Source: Pyxidicoccus trucidator (GTDB lineage: Bacteria; Myxococcota; Myxococcia; Myxococcales; Myxococcaceae). From it: a stretch of 64,000 nucleotides of DNA. Under the pieces are notes generated by a model that worked only from the letters and a program-made list of their open reading frames with translations, was not told the DNA's origin and did no database searches. The stretch's first letter is position 1. Every line of letters begins with the position of its first letter. The stretch lies in NCBI RefSeq assembly GCF_010894435.1, contig NZ_JAAIXZ010000016.1, positions 124,001-188,000 of the forward strand, given 5' to 3'. Made by a program: the position numbers and the translations under genes. Below, one piece after another: positions 51,687-59,653 of this stretch.

Positions 51687-53225
51687 TCAGTGCGCTGCCT
51701 CCAGAGCGAGGTGCGAGGTGCCGTCCTGCTCGAGGAGGGCGGCCGGGTCGGCCACCACGACGTCCGCGCCGTGGCGGCGCAGCTCGGCGGGCCGGCCCAG
51801 CCGGTCGACGCCAATGACATAGGCGAAGTGGGCCGCCCGTGCGGCCGCGACGCCGGCAGGCGCGTCCTCGAAGACGACCGCTTCCTCGGAGCCGACCCCG
51901 AGGGCCCGGGCCGCCGCGAGGTAGAGTTCGTGGGGCGGCGCGGCGTCGAGCCGCGCGTCGAAGAGGTCCGCGATGCCTGCCGACCGGAGCATCTCGTCGC
52001 AATGCCTGCTCGGGGAGACGACCGCGGTCCGAAGGCCGGCCGCGCGCGCCGCCTGGACGTAGCGGACCGCTCCCTCATACGTCTCCACCCGCTCCTGCCG
52101 GAGCAGCTCGACCAGGACCGCTGCCTTGCGGTCGTTCAGCGCGCGAACCGTGCTCTCCGGCAGCGCAATGGCGCGGGAGTCGAGAAACGCGCGGAGGTCC
52201 TCCAGGGGCGGCTTGCCGTCGAAGTAGCGGCTGTAGTCGCGCACCAGGTCGAAGGGGATGAAGGGCTGCCCCGAGGCTCGCGCACGCTGCACCAGGTAGT
52301 AGTCGCACAGCTGCTTCCAGGCCCGGGCATGGAAGCTGGAGGTCTGGGTGAGGACGCCATCAAGACCGAAGAGGCAGGCGCGCGTGCGGGGCGGAAGCCC
52401 CAGCCGCGTCCGTGCGCGGGGCGGCTGGCCCAGGATGAAGGCGTCGACCGCGTAGGCGAACCCGTCCTCGTCGTTGGTGCGCGTGACGTGGCGTGCGAAC
52501 CGTTGGACCTCGGCGCTGGCGTTGCCCATGGCGATGCCAAGGCCGGCGGTGGTCAACATCGGCAGGTCGTTGGACATATCCCCGATGGCCGCGATCTGCT
52601 CGAGGGGAATCTCGAGGATGCGAGCGGCCTCACGCACGACCATTCCCTTGTTCGCTTCGGGGTGCGTGACGTCGACATAATAGGGCGTCGAACGTGCCGC
52701 CGACGCTTCGGTGCCCAGTCGCATGGCGAGCTCGGCCTCGCAGCGCGCGACCAGCGCGGTGTCCTCGCTCACACCCACGAGCTTGATGGGTGCGTCGAGC
52801 ACGCGGTGCAGGTCCGCGATGATGACCGGGTCGAACCCGACGTTGTTCCGCTCGCGCGCCACGCGGAACGCCTCGGGGCTTCGGAGGAACCAATCGGCCC
52901 CCTGGTATACCCAGACATCCAGGCCGGCCTGGAGCAGGTAGTCGACAGCCGCCCTGGCAACGTCGGGAGGAATCGTCCGCTGCTCCAGCACCGTCGTGAG
53001 GTCGGGTTTGACGTACACGCCGCCGTTGAAGGCGGCCAGGGGGTCGGTGAGCTTCAGCGCGGCCACCAGCCCTGCCATCCCGCGCGGCGGTCGCCCGCTC
53101 GTGACGGTGAACATGACACCGCTGGCGCGCAGCCGGGCGACGGCCTCGCAGGTTCGCGCGGTGAGGACCTTGTCCTTCGTCACCATGGTCCCGTCCACGT
53201 CCGCGATGAGCAACTTGATGGTCAT
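51687..53225 (-). CDS. Tandem HAD protein: Cof-type phosphatase plus a beta-PGM-like domain lacking the catalytic Asp
   Basis: 512 residues. Start ATG with GGAGAC 6 bases upstream. Domain 1 (about 1-265) is a HAD-IIB/Cof phosphatase: DVDGT with Asp-9 and Asp-11, TSGRPPRGM, and GDMSNDLPML with conserved Asp. Domain 2 (about 280-505) is like beta-phosphoglucomutase/OtsB1-type HADs found with trehalose enzymes, with FHARAWKQLCDYYL cap start, FVFEDAPAGVAAARAA-like VFEDAPAGVAAARAA and VVSPSRH. Its motif I reads LFGLDGVL: Gly-287 replaces the nucleophile Asp, and motif III lacks the usual Lys-Pro (APPHELYLAAA). So domain 2 is probably non-catalytic, a regulatory or sugar-phosphate-binding relic. 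Sugar-phosphate chemistry is likely given the next gene. Confidence 0.85.
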   Translation of the reverse strand: MTIKLLIADVDGTMVTKDKVLTARTCEAVARLRASGVMFTVTSGRPPRGMAGLVAALKLTDPLAAFNGGVYVKPDLTTVLEQRTIPPDVARAAVDYLLQAGLDVWVYQGADWFLRSPEAFRVARERNNVGFDPVIIADLHRVLDAPIKLVGVSEDTALVARCEAELAMRLGTEASAARSTPYYVDVTHPEANKGMVVREAARILEIPLEQIAAIGDMSNDLPMLTTAGLGIAMGNASAEVQRFARHVTRTNDEDGFAYAVDAFILGQPPRARTRLGLPPRTRACLFGLDGVLTQTSSFHARAWKQLCDYYLVQRARASGQPFIPFDLVRDYSRYFDGKPPLEDLRAFLDSRAIALPESTVRALNDRKAAVLVELLRQERVETYEGAVRYVQAARAAGLRTAVVSPSRHCDEMLRSAGIADLFDARLDAAPPHELYLAAARALGVGSEEAVVFEDAPAGVAAARAAHFAYVIGVDRLGRPAELRRHGADVVVADPAALLEQDGTSHLALEAAH

Positions 53226-53434
53226 GGCTGTCTCCAGCGCCCGCCCGCTCGCTGCTGCAACCGCGCGCCAGGCGCTGCCAGTTACGGCTGGGTCCAGGGT
53301 CAAGATGGCATCGCAATCCAGGTGACACCACCCTGCCCGGAGTGCCAGGGCAGGCCCCTTATCGAGCGCCCCCTGGCTGGTTGTCGGCCCAAGAGGGCGC
53401 GCTCAGGTTCTCTTCCGACGAATGGGAGGAACAC

Positions 53435-54499
53435 ATGCCGACGAGGCCAGGGCTCGACGAAACCGCGCGAGCAATCGTTGCTGACGGAAAGGGTATCCTG
53501 GCGGCGGACGAGACGGTCGCAACGATTACGAAGCGCCTGAAAGCGCGCGCAATCGAGTCGACCGCGGACAGCCGCCGCGCCTACCGCGAGATGCTCTTCA
53601 GTGCGCCTGACATCGCCTCGTTCATCGGCGGTGTCATCCTGCAGGACGAGACAATCCGTCAGGACAGCTCGACGGGCACCCCGCTGATTGACCTGCTGGC
53701 TGGCCGCGGCATCATCCCTGGCATCAAGGTCGACGCTGGCGTCCATCCCCTGGCCGGCGCGCCGGGAGAGTTCGTCACTGAAGGGCTCGACGGGCTCCGC
53801 GCGCGGCTCGAGGAGTACCGCGAGCTCGGTGCGCGCTTCGCCAAGTGGCGCGCGGTCATCATCATCCGCGACGGGCTGCCGACCGAGAGGTGCACCCACG
53901 CGAATGCGCACGCGCTCGCGCGTTACGCCGCCCTCTGCCAGGAGCTGGGCCTGGTTCCCATCGTGGAGCCTGAAGTCCTGATGGAGGGAGCGCACGCGCT
54001 CGAGCGGTGTGAGGAGGTGACGGGGCGCGTGCTGCAAGCGGTCTTCAACGAGCTCTTTGACGCGAAGGTGTCCCTGGAAGGGATGTTGCTCAAGCCGAAC
54101 ATGATCACCGCGGGCCAGGGGGCCGCCAGGCAGGGCTCGGTGAAGGAGGTGGCGGAGGCGACGTTGCGCACCCTGGTGCGCCATGTGCCGCCCGCGGTTC
54201 CCGGGGTCGTCTTCCTGTCCGGCGGACAGGACCATGTCCTGGCCACGAAGCACCTCAACGCCATCAATGAGCTGGACAGCTCGAAGCCCTGGAAGCTGAC
54301 CTTCTCCTACGGACGCGCGCTGCAGGACGAGGCGCTCGAAGTCTGGCGGGGCCGGCGCGAGAACGTGCCTGCCGCCCAGCAGGTGTTCCATCACCGCGCC
54401 TGGTGCGACAGCGCGGCGGCCCTGGGCAGGTACAGCGGCAACATGGAGGGCGAAGCGGGCATGGCCCGGGCAGAGAAGCCACCCTCCATTCACAGTTAA
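53435..54499 (+). CDS. Class I fructose-bisphosphate aldolase
   Basis: 354 residues. Start ATG with GGGAGGA upstream; an in-frame ATG at 53342 is rejected. Features of eukaryote-type class I aldolase: ARAIVADGKGILAADETVAT near the start, IPGIKVDAGV, the Schiff-base Lys in LEGMLLKPNMITAG, FLSGGQDHV-type FLSGGQ and LTFSYGRALQDEAL. Catalyses F1,6BP to DHAP + G3P (reversible). The C-terminal tyrosine tail of animal aldolases is missing. First of three plus-strand genes with phosphoketolase and acetate kinase, spaced 36 and 15 bp apart, so probably one operon. Confidence 0.94.
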   Translation: MPTRPGLDETARAIVADGKGILAADETVATITKRLKARAIESTADSRRAYREMLFSAPDIASFIGGVILQDETIRQDSSTGTPLIDLLAGRGIIPGIKVDAGVHPLAGAPGEFVTEGLDGLRARLEEYRELGARFAKWRAVIIIRDGLPTERCTHANAHALARYAALCQELGLVPIVEPEVLMEGAHALERCEEVTGRVLQAVFNELFDAKVSLEGMLLKPNMITAGQGAARQGSVKEVAEATLRTLVRHVPPAVPGVVFLSGGQDHVLATKHLNAINELDSSKPWKLTFSYGRALQDEALEVWRGRRENVPAAQQVFHHRAWCDSAAALGRYSGNMEGEAGMARAEKPPSIHS

Positions 54500-54535
54500 C
54501 CCGACTCCACACTCAACATTGATGAGAGGAATGTC

Positions 54536-57004
54536 ATGGCACACCCAACAGGGACGGGAGCATCAGAATATGGGTCGCCGTTGTCCGCCAGGGAGCACGG
54601 CCAGGAGCCCCCCGCGGCGGCCAGGGAGCCGGCCCGGGGGGGCGGACCGCTCACAGCCAGGGAAGTGGAGTTGATGAACGCCTACTGGCGGGCGTGCAAC
54701 TACCTCTCGGTGGGGATGATCTACCTCCAGAACAACCCGCTGCTGCAGAGGCCGCTGGTGCCGGAGGACGTGAAGCACCGGCTGCTCGGCCACTGGGGCG
54801 CGAGCCCGGCGCTGTCGTTCACCTGGATCCATCTGAACCGGCTCATCGTCGAACAGGACCTCGACGTCATCTTCGTGGCCGGGCCGGGCCACGGCGCCCC
54901 GGGCGTGCTCGGGCCGGCGTATCTCGAGGGCACCTACTCGGAGGTCTACCCGGACAAGAGCATGGACGCGGAGGGGATGCAGAAGTTCTTCAAGCAGTTC
55001 TCCTTCCCCGGTCACATCGGCAGCCACGTCACCCCGGAGACACCGGGCTCCATCCATGAAGGCGGCGAGCTCGGCTACAGCCTCTCCCACGCGTACGGCA
55101 TGGCCTTCGACAATCCCGACCTCATCGTCGCCTGCGTCGTGGGTGACGGCGAAGCCGAGACGGGACCGCTCGCGACGGCCTGGCACTCGAACAAGTTCAT
55201 CAACCCCGTGCGGGACGGCGCCGTGCTGCCCATCCTGAACCTCAACGGGTACAAGATCGCCAACCCCACCATCCTCGCCCGCATCAGTCCGGAAGAGCTC
55301 GAAGCCCTGTTCGTCGGCTACGGCTACAAGCCCTACTTCGTCGAGGGCAGCGACCCGGCCGAGATGCACCAGAAGATGGCGGAGACCCTGGAGCGCGCCG
55401 TCGAGGAGATCCGGGCCCTGCAAAAGACGGCACGGCAGACGGACACCCCGACGCGTCCGCGCTGGCCCATGATCGTCCTGCGCTCGCCCAAGGGCTGGAC
55501 CGGCCCGAAGGAGCTGGAGGGGCACAAGCTGGAGGGCTCCTGGCGCTCACACCAGGTCCCCTTCGGCGACGTTCGGAACAACCCGAAGCACCTGAAGGCG
55601 CTCGAAGACTGGATGCGCAGCTACCGGCCACAAGAGCTGTTCGACGAGCAGGGAAGGCTGATTCCGGAGCTCAGGTCGCTTGCACCCAAGGGGCCCCGGC
55701 GGATGAGCGCGAACCCGCACGCCAACGGCGGCCTGCTCCGCAAGGAGCTCAAGCTGCCCGACTTCCGCGACTATGCGGTCAAGGTCGTCTCGCGCGGCAC
55801 CAAGCTGCATGAGAACACGAAGCCTCTCGGCGAGTTCCTGCGTGACATCATGCGCGACAACCCGACGAGCTTCCGCGTCTTCGGCCCGGACGAGACAGCC
55901 TCGAACCGGCTCCAGGCCATCTACGAGGTGAGCAAGAAGACCTGGATGGCCAGCCTGTTGCCAGAGGACGCCGACGGGGCCGAGCTCGCGCGGGACGGCC
56001 GCGTCATGGAGATGCTGTCGGAGCACACGCTGCTCGGCTGGCTCGAGGGGTATCTGCTCACGGGGCGCCACGGCCTCTTCCACACGTATGAGGCGTTTGC
56101 CCACGTCATCGACTCCATGTTCAACCAGCACGCCAAGTGGTTGGACATCAGCAAGAACTACGTGAAGTGGCGCGCGCCCGTCGCCTCGGAGAACATCCTG
56201 CTCTCCTCGACGGTCTGGCGTCAGGACCACAACGGGTTCTCACATCAGGACCCGGGGTTCATCGACCTGGTGACGAACAAGTCCGGCTCGGTCACGCGCA
56301 TCTACCTGCCTCCGGACGCCAACACGCTGCTGGTGGTGGCGGACCAGTGCCTGCGCAGCACTGACTGCGTCAACGTCATCGTCTCGGACAAGCAGAAGCA
56401 CCTTCAGTTCACCAGCATCGACGAGGCCGTCGCCCACTGCGCCAAGGGGTTGGGCATCTGGAAGAGGGCCAGCACGGACGAGGACTCGGAGCCGGATGTC
56501 ATCATGGCCAGCTGCGGCGACGTCGCGACGCAGGAGGCCCTGGCCGCCGCCTCCATCCTGCGCGCGCGCGCACCGGGCCTGAAGCTGCGCTTCGTCAACG
56601 TCGTCGACCTGTTCAAGCTGCAGTCGTCGGCGGAGCATCCACACGGGTCCACCCAGCGCGAGCTCGAGAGCCTGTTCCCGCCGGGAAAGCCGATCATCTT
56701 CAGCTTCCACGGCTATGCATCGCTCATCCACAAGCTGGCCTATCGCTTCATCGACCACGAAGACCTGCACGTGCATGGCTACCGGGAGAAAGGCAACATC
56801 AACACGCCTTTCGAGCTGGCCATCCTGAACGAGACGTCACGCTTCCACCTGGTCATCGACGTCATCGACCGCGTGCCGGGGCTGCACGCGAAGGCGGGGC
56901 ACCTGAAGGAAGAGATGAAGAACGCCATCATCGACAACCTGGCCTACGCGCACGAGCACGGCAGGGACCGTCCTGAAATCGCTGACTGGACCTGGCCGGA
57001 CTGA
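54536..57004 (+). CDS. xfp: Phosphoketolase (xylulose-5-P/fructose-6-P)
   Basis: 822 residues, ATG with GAGAGGAAT upstream. TPP enzyme that splits Xu5P or F6P with phosphate to acetyl-phosphate plus G3P or E4P. Motifs: [40 protein letters not shown], the TPP motif [20 protein letters not shown], and VDVLDLFKL-like [11 protein letters not shown] near the C-terminus. Full length for the family (about 800). The N-terminal ~40 residues are low-complexity. Acetyl-phosphate would be used by acetate kinase in the next gene, giving ATP; this is the energy-conserving part of the bifid shunt. Confidence 0.96.
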   Translation: MAHPTGTGASEYGSPLSAREHGQEPPAAAREPARGGGPLTAREVELMNAYWRACNYLSVGMIYLQNNPLLQRPLVPEDVKHRLLGHWGASPALSFTWIHLNRLIVEQDLDVIFVAGPGHGAPGVLGPAYLEGTYSEVYPDKSMDAEGMQKFFKQFSFPGHIGSHVTPETPGSIHEGGELGYSLSHAYGMAFDNPDLIVACVVGDGEAETGPLATAWHSNKFINPVRDGAVLPILNLNGYKIANPTILARISPEELEALFVGYGYKPYFVEGSDPAEMHQKMAETLERAVEEIRALQKTARQTDTPTRPRWPMIVLRSPKGWTGPKELEGHKLEGSWRSHQVPFGDVRNNPKHLKALEDWMRSYRPQELFDEQGRLIPELRSLAPKGPRRMSANPHANGGLLRKELKLPDFRDYAVKVVSRGTKLHENTKPLGEFLRDIMRDNPTSFRVFGPDETASNRLQAIYEVSKKTWMASLLPEDADGAELARDGRVMEMLSEHTLLGWLEGYLLTGRHGLFHTYEAFAHVIDSMFNQHAKWLDISKNYVKWRAPVASENILLSSTVWRQDHNGFSHQDPGFIDLVTNKSGSVTRIYLPPDANTLLVVADQCLRSTDCVNVIVSDKQKHLQFTSIDEAVAHCAKGLGIWKRASTDEDSEPDVIMASCGDVATQEALAAASILRARAPGLKLRFVNVVDLFKLQSSAEHPHGSTQRELESLFPPGKPIIFSFHGYASLIHKLAYRFIDHEDLHVHGYREKGNINTPFELAILNETSRFHLVIDVIDRVPGLHAKAGHLKEEMKNAIIDNLAYAHEHGRDRPEIADWTWPD

Positions 57005-57019
57005 GAGAGAGGCACACGC

Positions 57020-58267
57020 ATGGAGCAGCCAACGTTCGAAACGGAGGACGTGCCGGACGCGCTGCTCGTGCTCAACGCCGGCTCTTCGAGCCTGAAGTTC
57101 TCCGTCTTCCTCCAGGAGGAGCCGCTCCGGCTCCTCCTGCGGGGGGAGTTCGAGGAGCTGTCGACCCATCCGCGGTTCGTCGCACACGCGGATGGAGCCG
57201 TCATCGGTGAGCGGGACTGGGCCGCGGGAACGCGGCTCGGGTACGAGGGCGCCACCGACTTCCTTTTCGCCTGGGGCCGAGGGGGTGTACTCGGCGGGCA
57301 CCGGATCGCCGCCGTCGGCCATCGCGTGGTCCATGGCGGCATGCGCTTCTCCGGGCCCGCCCTTGTCGACGCGGCGGCCCTGGCGGAGCTGGAAGCGCTC
57401 ATTCCGCTCGCGCCGTTGCACCAGCCCCACTGCGTGGAAGCGATTCGAGCCGTCATGCGGACGGCGCCACTGGTGCCGCAGGTCGCCTGCTTCGATACCG
57501 CGTTCCACCGCACCCAGCCGCCCGTGGCCCAGGCCTTCGCCCTACCCCGTCGATTTGCCGAGGAGGGCATCCGCCGCTACGGGTTCCATGGGCTTTCCTA
57601 CGAGTACATCGCCTCCACGCTGCCTCGCGTGGTGCCCGCGGCCGCCGAAGGGCGCACGGTGGTTGCGCACCTCGGGAACGGCGCGAGCCTGTGCGCCATG
57701 TTCCGGGGACGTAGCGTGGCGACGACCATGGGCCTCACCGCCCTGGACGGACTCATGATGGGCACCCGCTGCGGTGCCATTGACCCCGGGGCCCTGCTGT
57801 ACCTGATGGACCGGCACGGCATGGACGCGCGCGCGCTGGAGCGGCTCCTCTACCAGCAATCAGGCCTGCTGGGCGTCTCCGGCGAATCCAGCGACATGCG
57901 CGAGCTGCTCGACAGCTCCAGTGCCGCCGCCGCCGAGGCGCTGGAGCTGTTCGTCTACCGCATCCAGCGGGAGCTTGGCTCGCTCGCGGCGGCGCTGCAT
58001 GGCCTGGACGCCGTGGTCTTCACGGGCGGCATTGGCGAGCACGCCGCGCCGATTCGCGAGCGGGTCTGTCGCGAGGCGGGCTGGCTCGGGCTGGAGCTGG
58101 ATGAAGAAGCCAATGCGCGCGGCGGCCCCTGCATCACCAGGCCCGGAAGCCGCGTCTCCGCCTGGGTGATTCCCACGGATGAAGAGGCGATGATTGCCCT
58201 CCACACCCGGCGCGTGCTCAGCACGGCAGGCCTGGCGCCCGGTCCGCGGGCGCCAGGCCTCAGGTGA
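57020..58267 (+). CDS. ackA: Acetate kinase
   Basis: 415 residues, ATG with GAGAGAGG upstream. Acetyl-phosphate + ADP to acetate + ATP. Motifs: VLNAGSSSLKFSVF at the start, VGHRVVHGG, FDTAFHRTQP, YGFHGLSYEYI, VAHLGNGASLCA and FTGGIGEHAAPIRE with VIPTDEEAMIA near the end. It directly follows the phosphoketolase gene (15 bp), a common pairing. The family usually has about 400 residues, so it is complete. A strong hairpin lies after the stop. Confidence 0.96.
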   Translation: MEQPTFETEDVPDALLVLNAGSSSLKFSVFLQEEPLRLLLRGEFEELSTHPRFVAHADGAVIGERDWAAGTRLGYEGATDFLFAWGRGGVLGGHRIAAVGHRVVHGGMRFSGPALVDAAALAELEALIPLAPLHQPHCVEAIRAVMRTAPLVPQVACFDTAFHRTQPPVAQAFALPRRFAEEGIRRYGFHGLSYEYIASTLPRVVPAAAEGRTVVAHLGNGASLCAMFRGRSVATTMGLTALDGLMMGTRCGAIDPGALLYLMDRHGMDARALERLLYQQSGLLGVSGESSDMRELLDSSSAAAAEALELFVYRIQRELGSLAAALHGLDAVVFTGGIGEHAAPIRERVCREAGWLGLELDEEANARGGPCITRPGSRVSAWVIPTDEEAMIALHTRRVLSTAGLAPGPRAPGLR

Positions 58268-58280
58268 GCGGGACAGGACT

Positions 58281-58310
58281 CGGGCCCGGGCTCCTCGAGC
58301 CGCGGGCCCG
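58281..58310. terminator. Strong hairpin after ackA, between convergent genes
   Basis: An outer 8-bp stem CGGGCCCG/CGGGCCCG and an inner GGCTC/GAGCC with a 3-nt loop, one bulged G at 58302: 13 bp in all. It lies between the convergent ends at 58267 and 58315. No U-tract. Confidence 0.7.
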
Positions 58311-58314
58311 GACC

Positions 58315-58647
58315 TCACATGGACGTCGGGACGTACACGAGGTTGGTGCCCTGGTAGGAAGGCCTGTAATACGTGCCTCCACACTGGTGGTAGGTGACGC
58401 CCCCCTGGACGACGTTGACGCAGCCAGCGGGCAGCGTGGACATCACCGCGGCCGTCGTTCCGACCACGGCGGCGGTCCCCACCGCCGCCGCGCCGACAGC
58501 GGCTCCCGCATAGACGGTTCGACGCGTGGTGCGGCGGGCCACGCCCGCGACGCTCACGGGCGTCAGCGGCCTGCCAACCACGGCCAGGACTTCGCCCGCG
58601 AAGAGCACGGACGCCAAGGTGAGGGCGGAGAGGTGGGCGCGTTTCAT
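58315..58647 (-). CDS. Small exported Ala/Gly-rich protein
   Basis: 110 residues. Start ATG with AAGGAGA upstream, overlapping the DUF2092 stop by 4 bp (ATGA), so the start is sure. An N-terminal leader (ALTLASVLFAGEVLAVVG) is followed by a hydrophobic Ala/Gly/Val helix (VYAGAAVGAAAVGTAAVVGT) and a C-terminal part with two Cys and Tyr/Gly/Tyr motifs (CVNVVQGGVTYHQCGGTYYR). Such small proteins are often found next to DUF2092 genes. Function unknown; envelope location likely. Confidence 0.8.
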   Translation of the reverse strand: MKRAHLSALTLASVLFAGEVLAVVGRPLTPVSVAGVARRTTRRTVYAGAAVGAAAVGTAAVVGTTAAVMSTLPAGCVNVVQGGVTYHQCGGTYYRPSYQGTNLVYVPTSM

Positions 58648-59483
58648 TTCGTGTCTCCTTGTGGCCCCGGGCGGGGCACCGCCTCGAGGAAGTCGATGCG
58701 TTCGGCGCCGTCGGGCCGGGTGAAGCGGAACACCGAGTCGTTGAAGCGAGGCGAGAAGTCCCACTCCGAGAGCTCGACGACGAACTCGGGCAGGCCCTCG
58801 ACCTTCTTCGAGACAATCAAGAGCTTGCGTGGCACGGGCACGGGCCCGTCTTCAATCCATAGCTGCCAGTCCGTCTCGTTTCCGCGAAACGCCAGGTGTT
58901 GGCAGGGAACGCCGCGGACGAAGCTCGAGCCCAGGTTGCTTCCCGAGACGACGTCCTCCATCAGGATTTTGGCGGGGTTGCTGTAGAGCAGGTCCGCCCC
59001 GGGCGCCTCGAGGCCCAGCTTCTCTCGAGCCGCATCGATGGCGTCGTCAAGTTTCGGTGGGGCTTCGGTGGTCGCGTAGTAACGGGTCTTCTTGCCAAAC
59101 AGGGTGAAGGTGCGCCCGTCGTAATAGAACTCGACGTCCGCCACCTCTCCGCGCCGGTCGCTCCGGAGCTTGTCGGGCCGCTGGAGTCGGACCGTGCTCG
59201 AGAAGTCGTACTCGATCTTTTCTCCTGTCTTGAGCACGACCTCCATCGAGCCATCCGTCTGGACGCTGAAGCGCTGCTGGCCGGCGAGGAAGTCGCTCAT
59301 CTTCTCCACCAGCGCGCGGGCCTTGGGGTCGACGACAGGCTTCTGGGCGCGCTCAGCCTCGGGAGGCGGGGCGGCCGCGGCGACTCCGCCGGCAAGTGTG
59401 GCAAGCACCGCAACGGACCCGCCCCACCGCCGCAAGCGTTTGGCGATTGAAAGGCTTCGTCCCCATGGCATTGGTTTCCCCAT
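58644..59483 (-). CDS. DUF2092 family exported protein
   Basis: 279 residues. I chose the ATG at 59483 because GGAGG lies 6 bases before it; ATG at 59501 and 59471 are alternatives. Signal peptide GGSVAVLATLAGGVAAAAP. The mature domain is beta-rich with the DUF2092 pattern: MSDFLAGQQRFSVQTDGSME, VRLQRPDKLRSDRRGEVADV, FYYDGRTFTLFGKKTRYYAT, and a late IEDGPVPVPRKLLIVSKK. It resembles LolA-like periplasmic beta-sheet proteins and may bind a lipid or ligand. Its stop overlaps the start of the small Ala/Gly-rich gene. Confidence 0.88.
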   Translation of the reverse strand: MGKPMPWGRSLSIAKRLRRWGGSVAVLATLAGGVAAAAPPPEAERAQKPVVDPKARALVEKMSDFLAGQQRFSVQTDGSMEVVLKTGEKIEYDFSSTVRLQRPDKLRSDRRGEVADVEFYYDGRTFTLFGKKTRYYATTEAPPKLDDAIDAAREKLGLEAPGADLLYSNPAKILMEDVVSGSNLGSSFVRGVPCQHLAFRGNETDWQLWIEDGPVPVPRKLLIVSKKVEGLPEFVVELSEWDFSPRFNDSVFRFTRPDGAERIDFLEAVPRPGPQGDTK

Positions 59484-59601
59484 CTCTGCCTCCGGCCGCA
59501 TTCCACGGAGCCCCAGGTGGAGGGGCTCCTGATTCGCGGGCTGCCTGAAACCTGAGGTGCGGCCCGTCCAGAATCAACCACCTGGAGGTGACCGCACCCG
59601 A

Positions 59602-59646
59602 CGCCTGCTGCCCTCCGCGCGCTCGGGCGCGGGCGGGCAGCAGGCG
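59602..59646 (-). terminator. 12-bp hairpin with a nested stem after the GH15 gene
   Basis: CGCCTGCTGCCC/GGGCAGCAGGCG, with a further CCGCGC/GCGCGG pair inside the 21-nt loop. Lies 8 bp after the minus-strand stop at 59654. Confidence 0.7.
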
Positions 59647-59653
59647 AGTCTGC

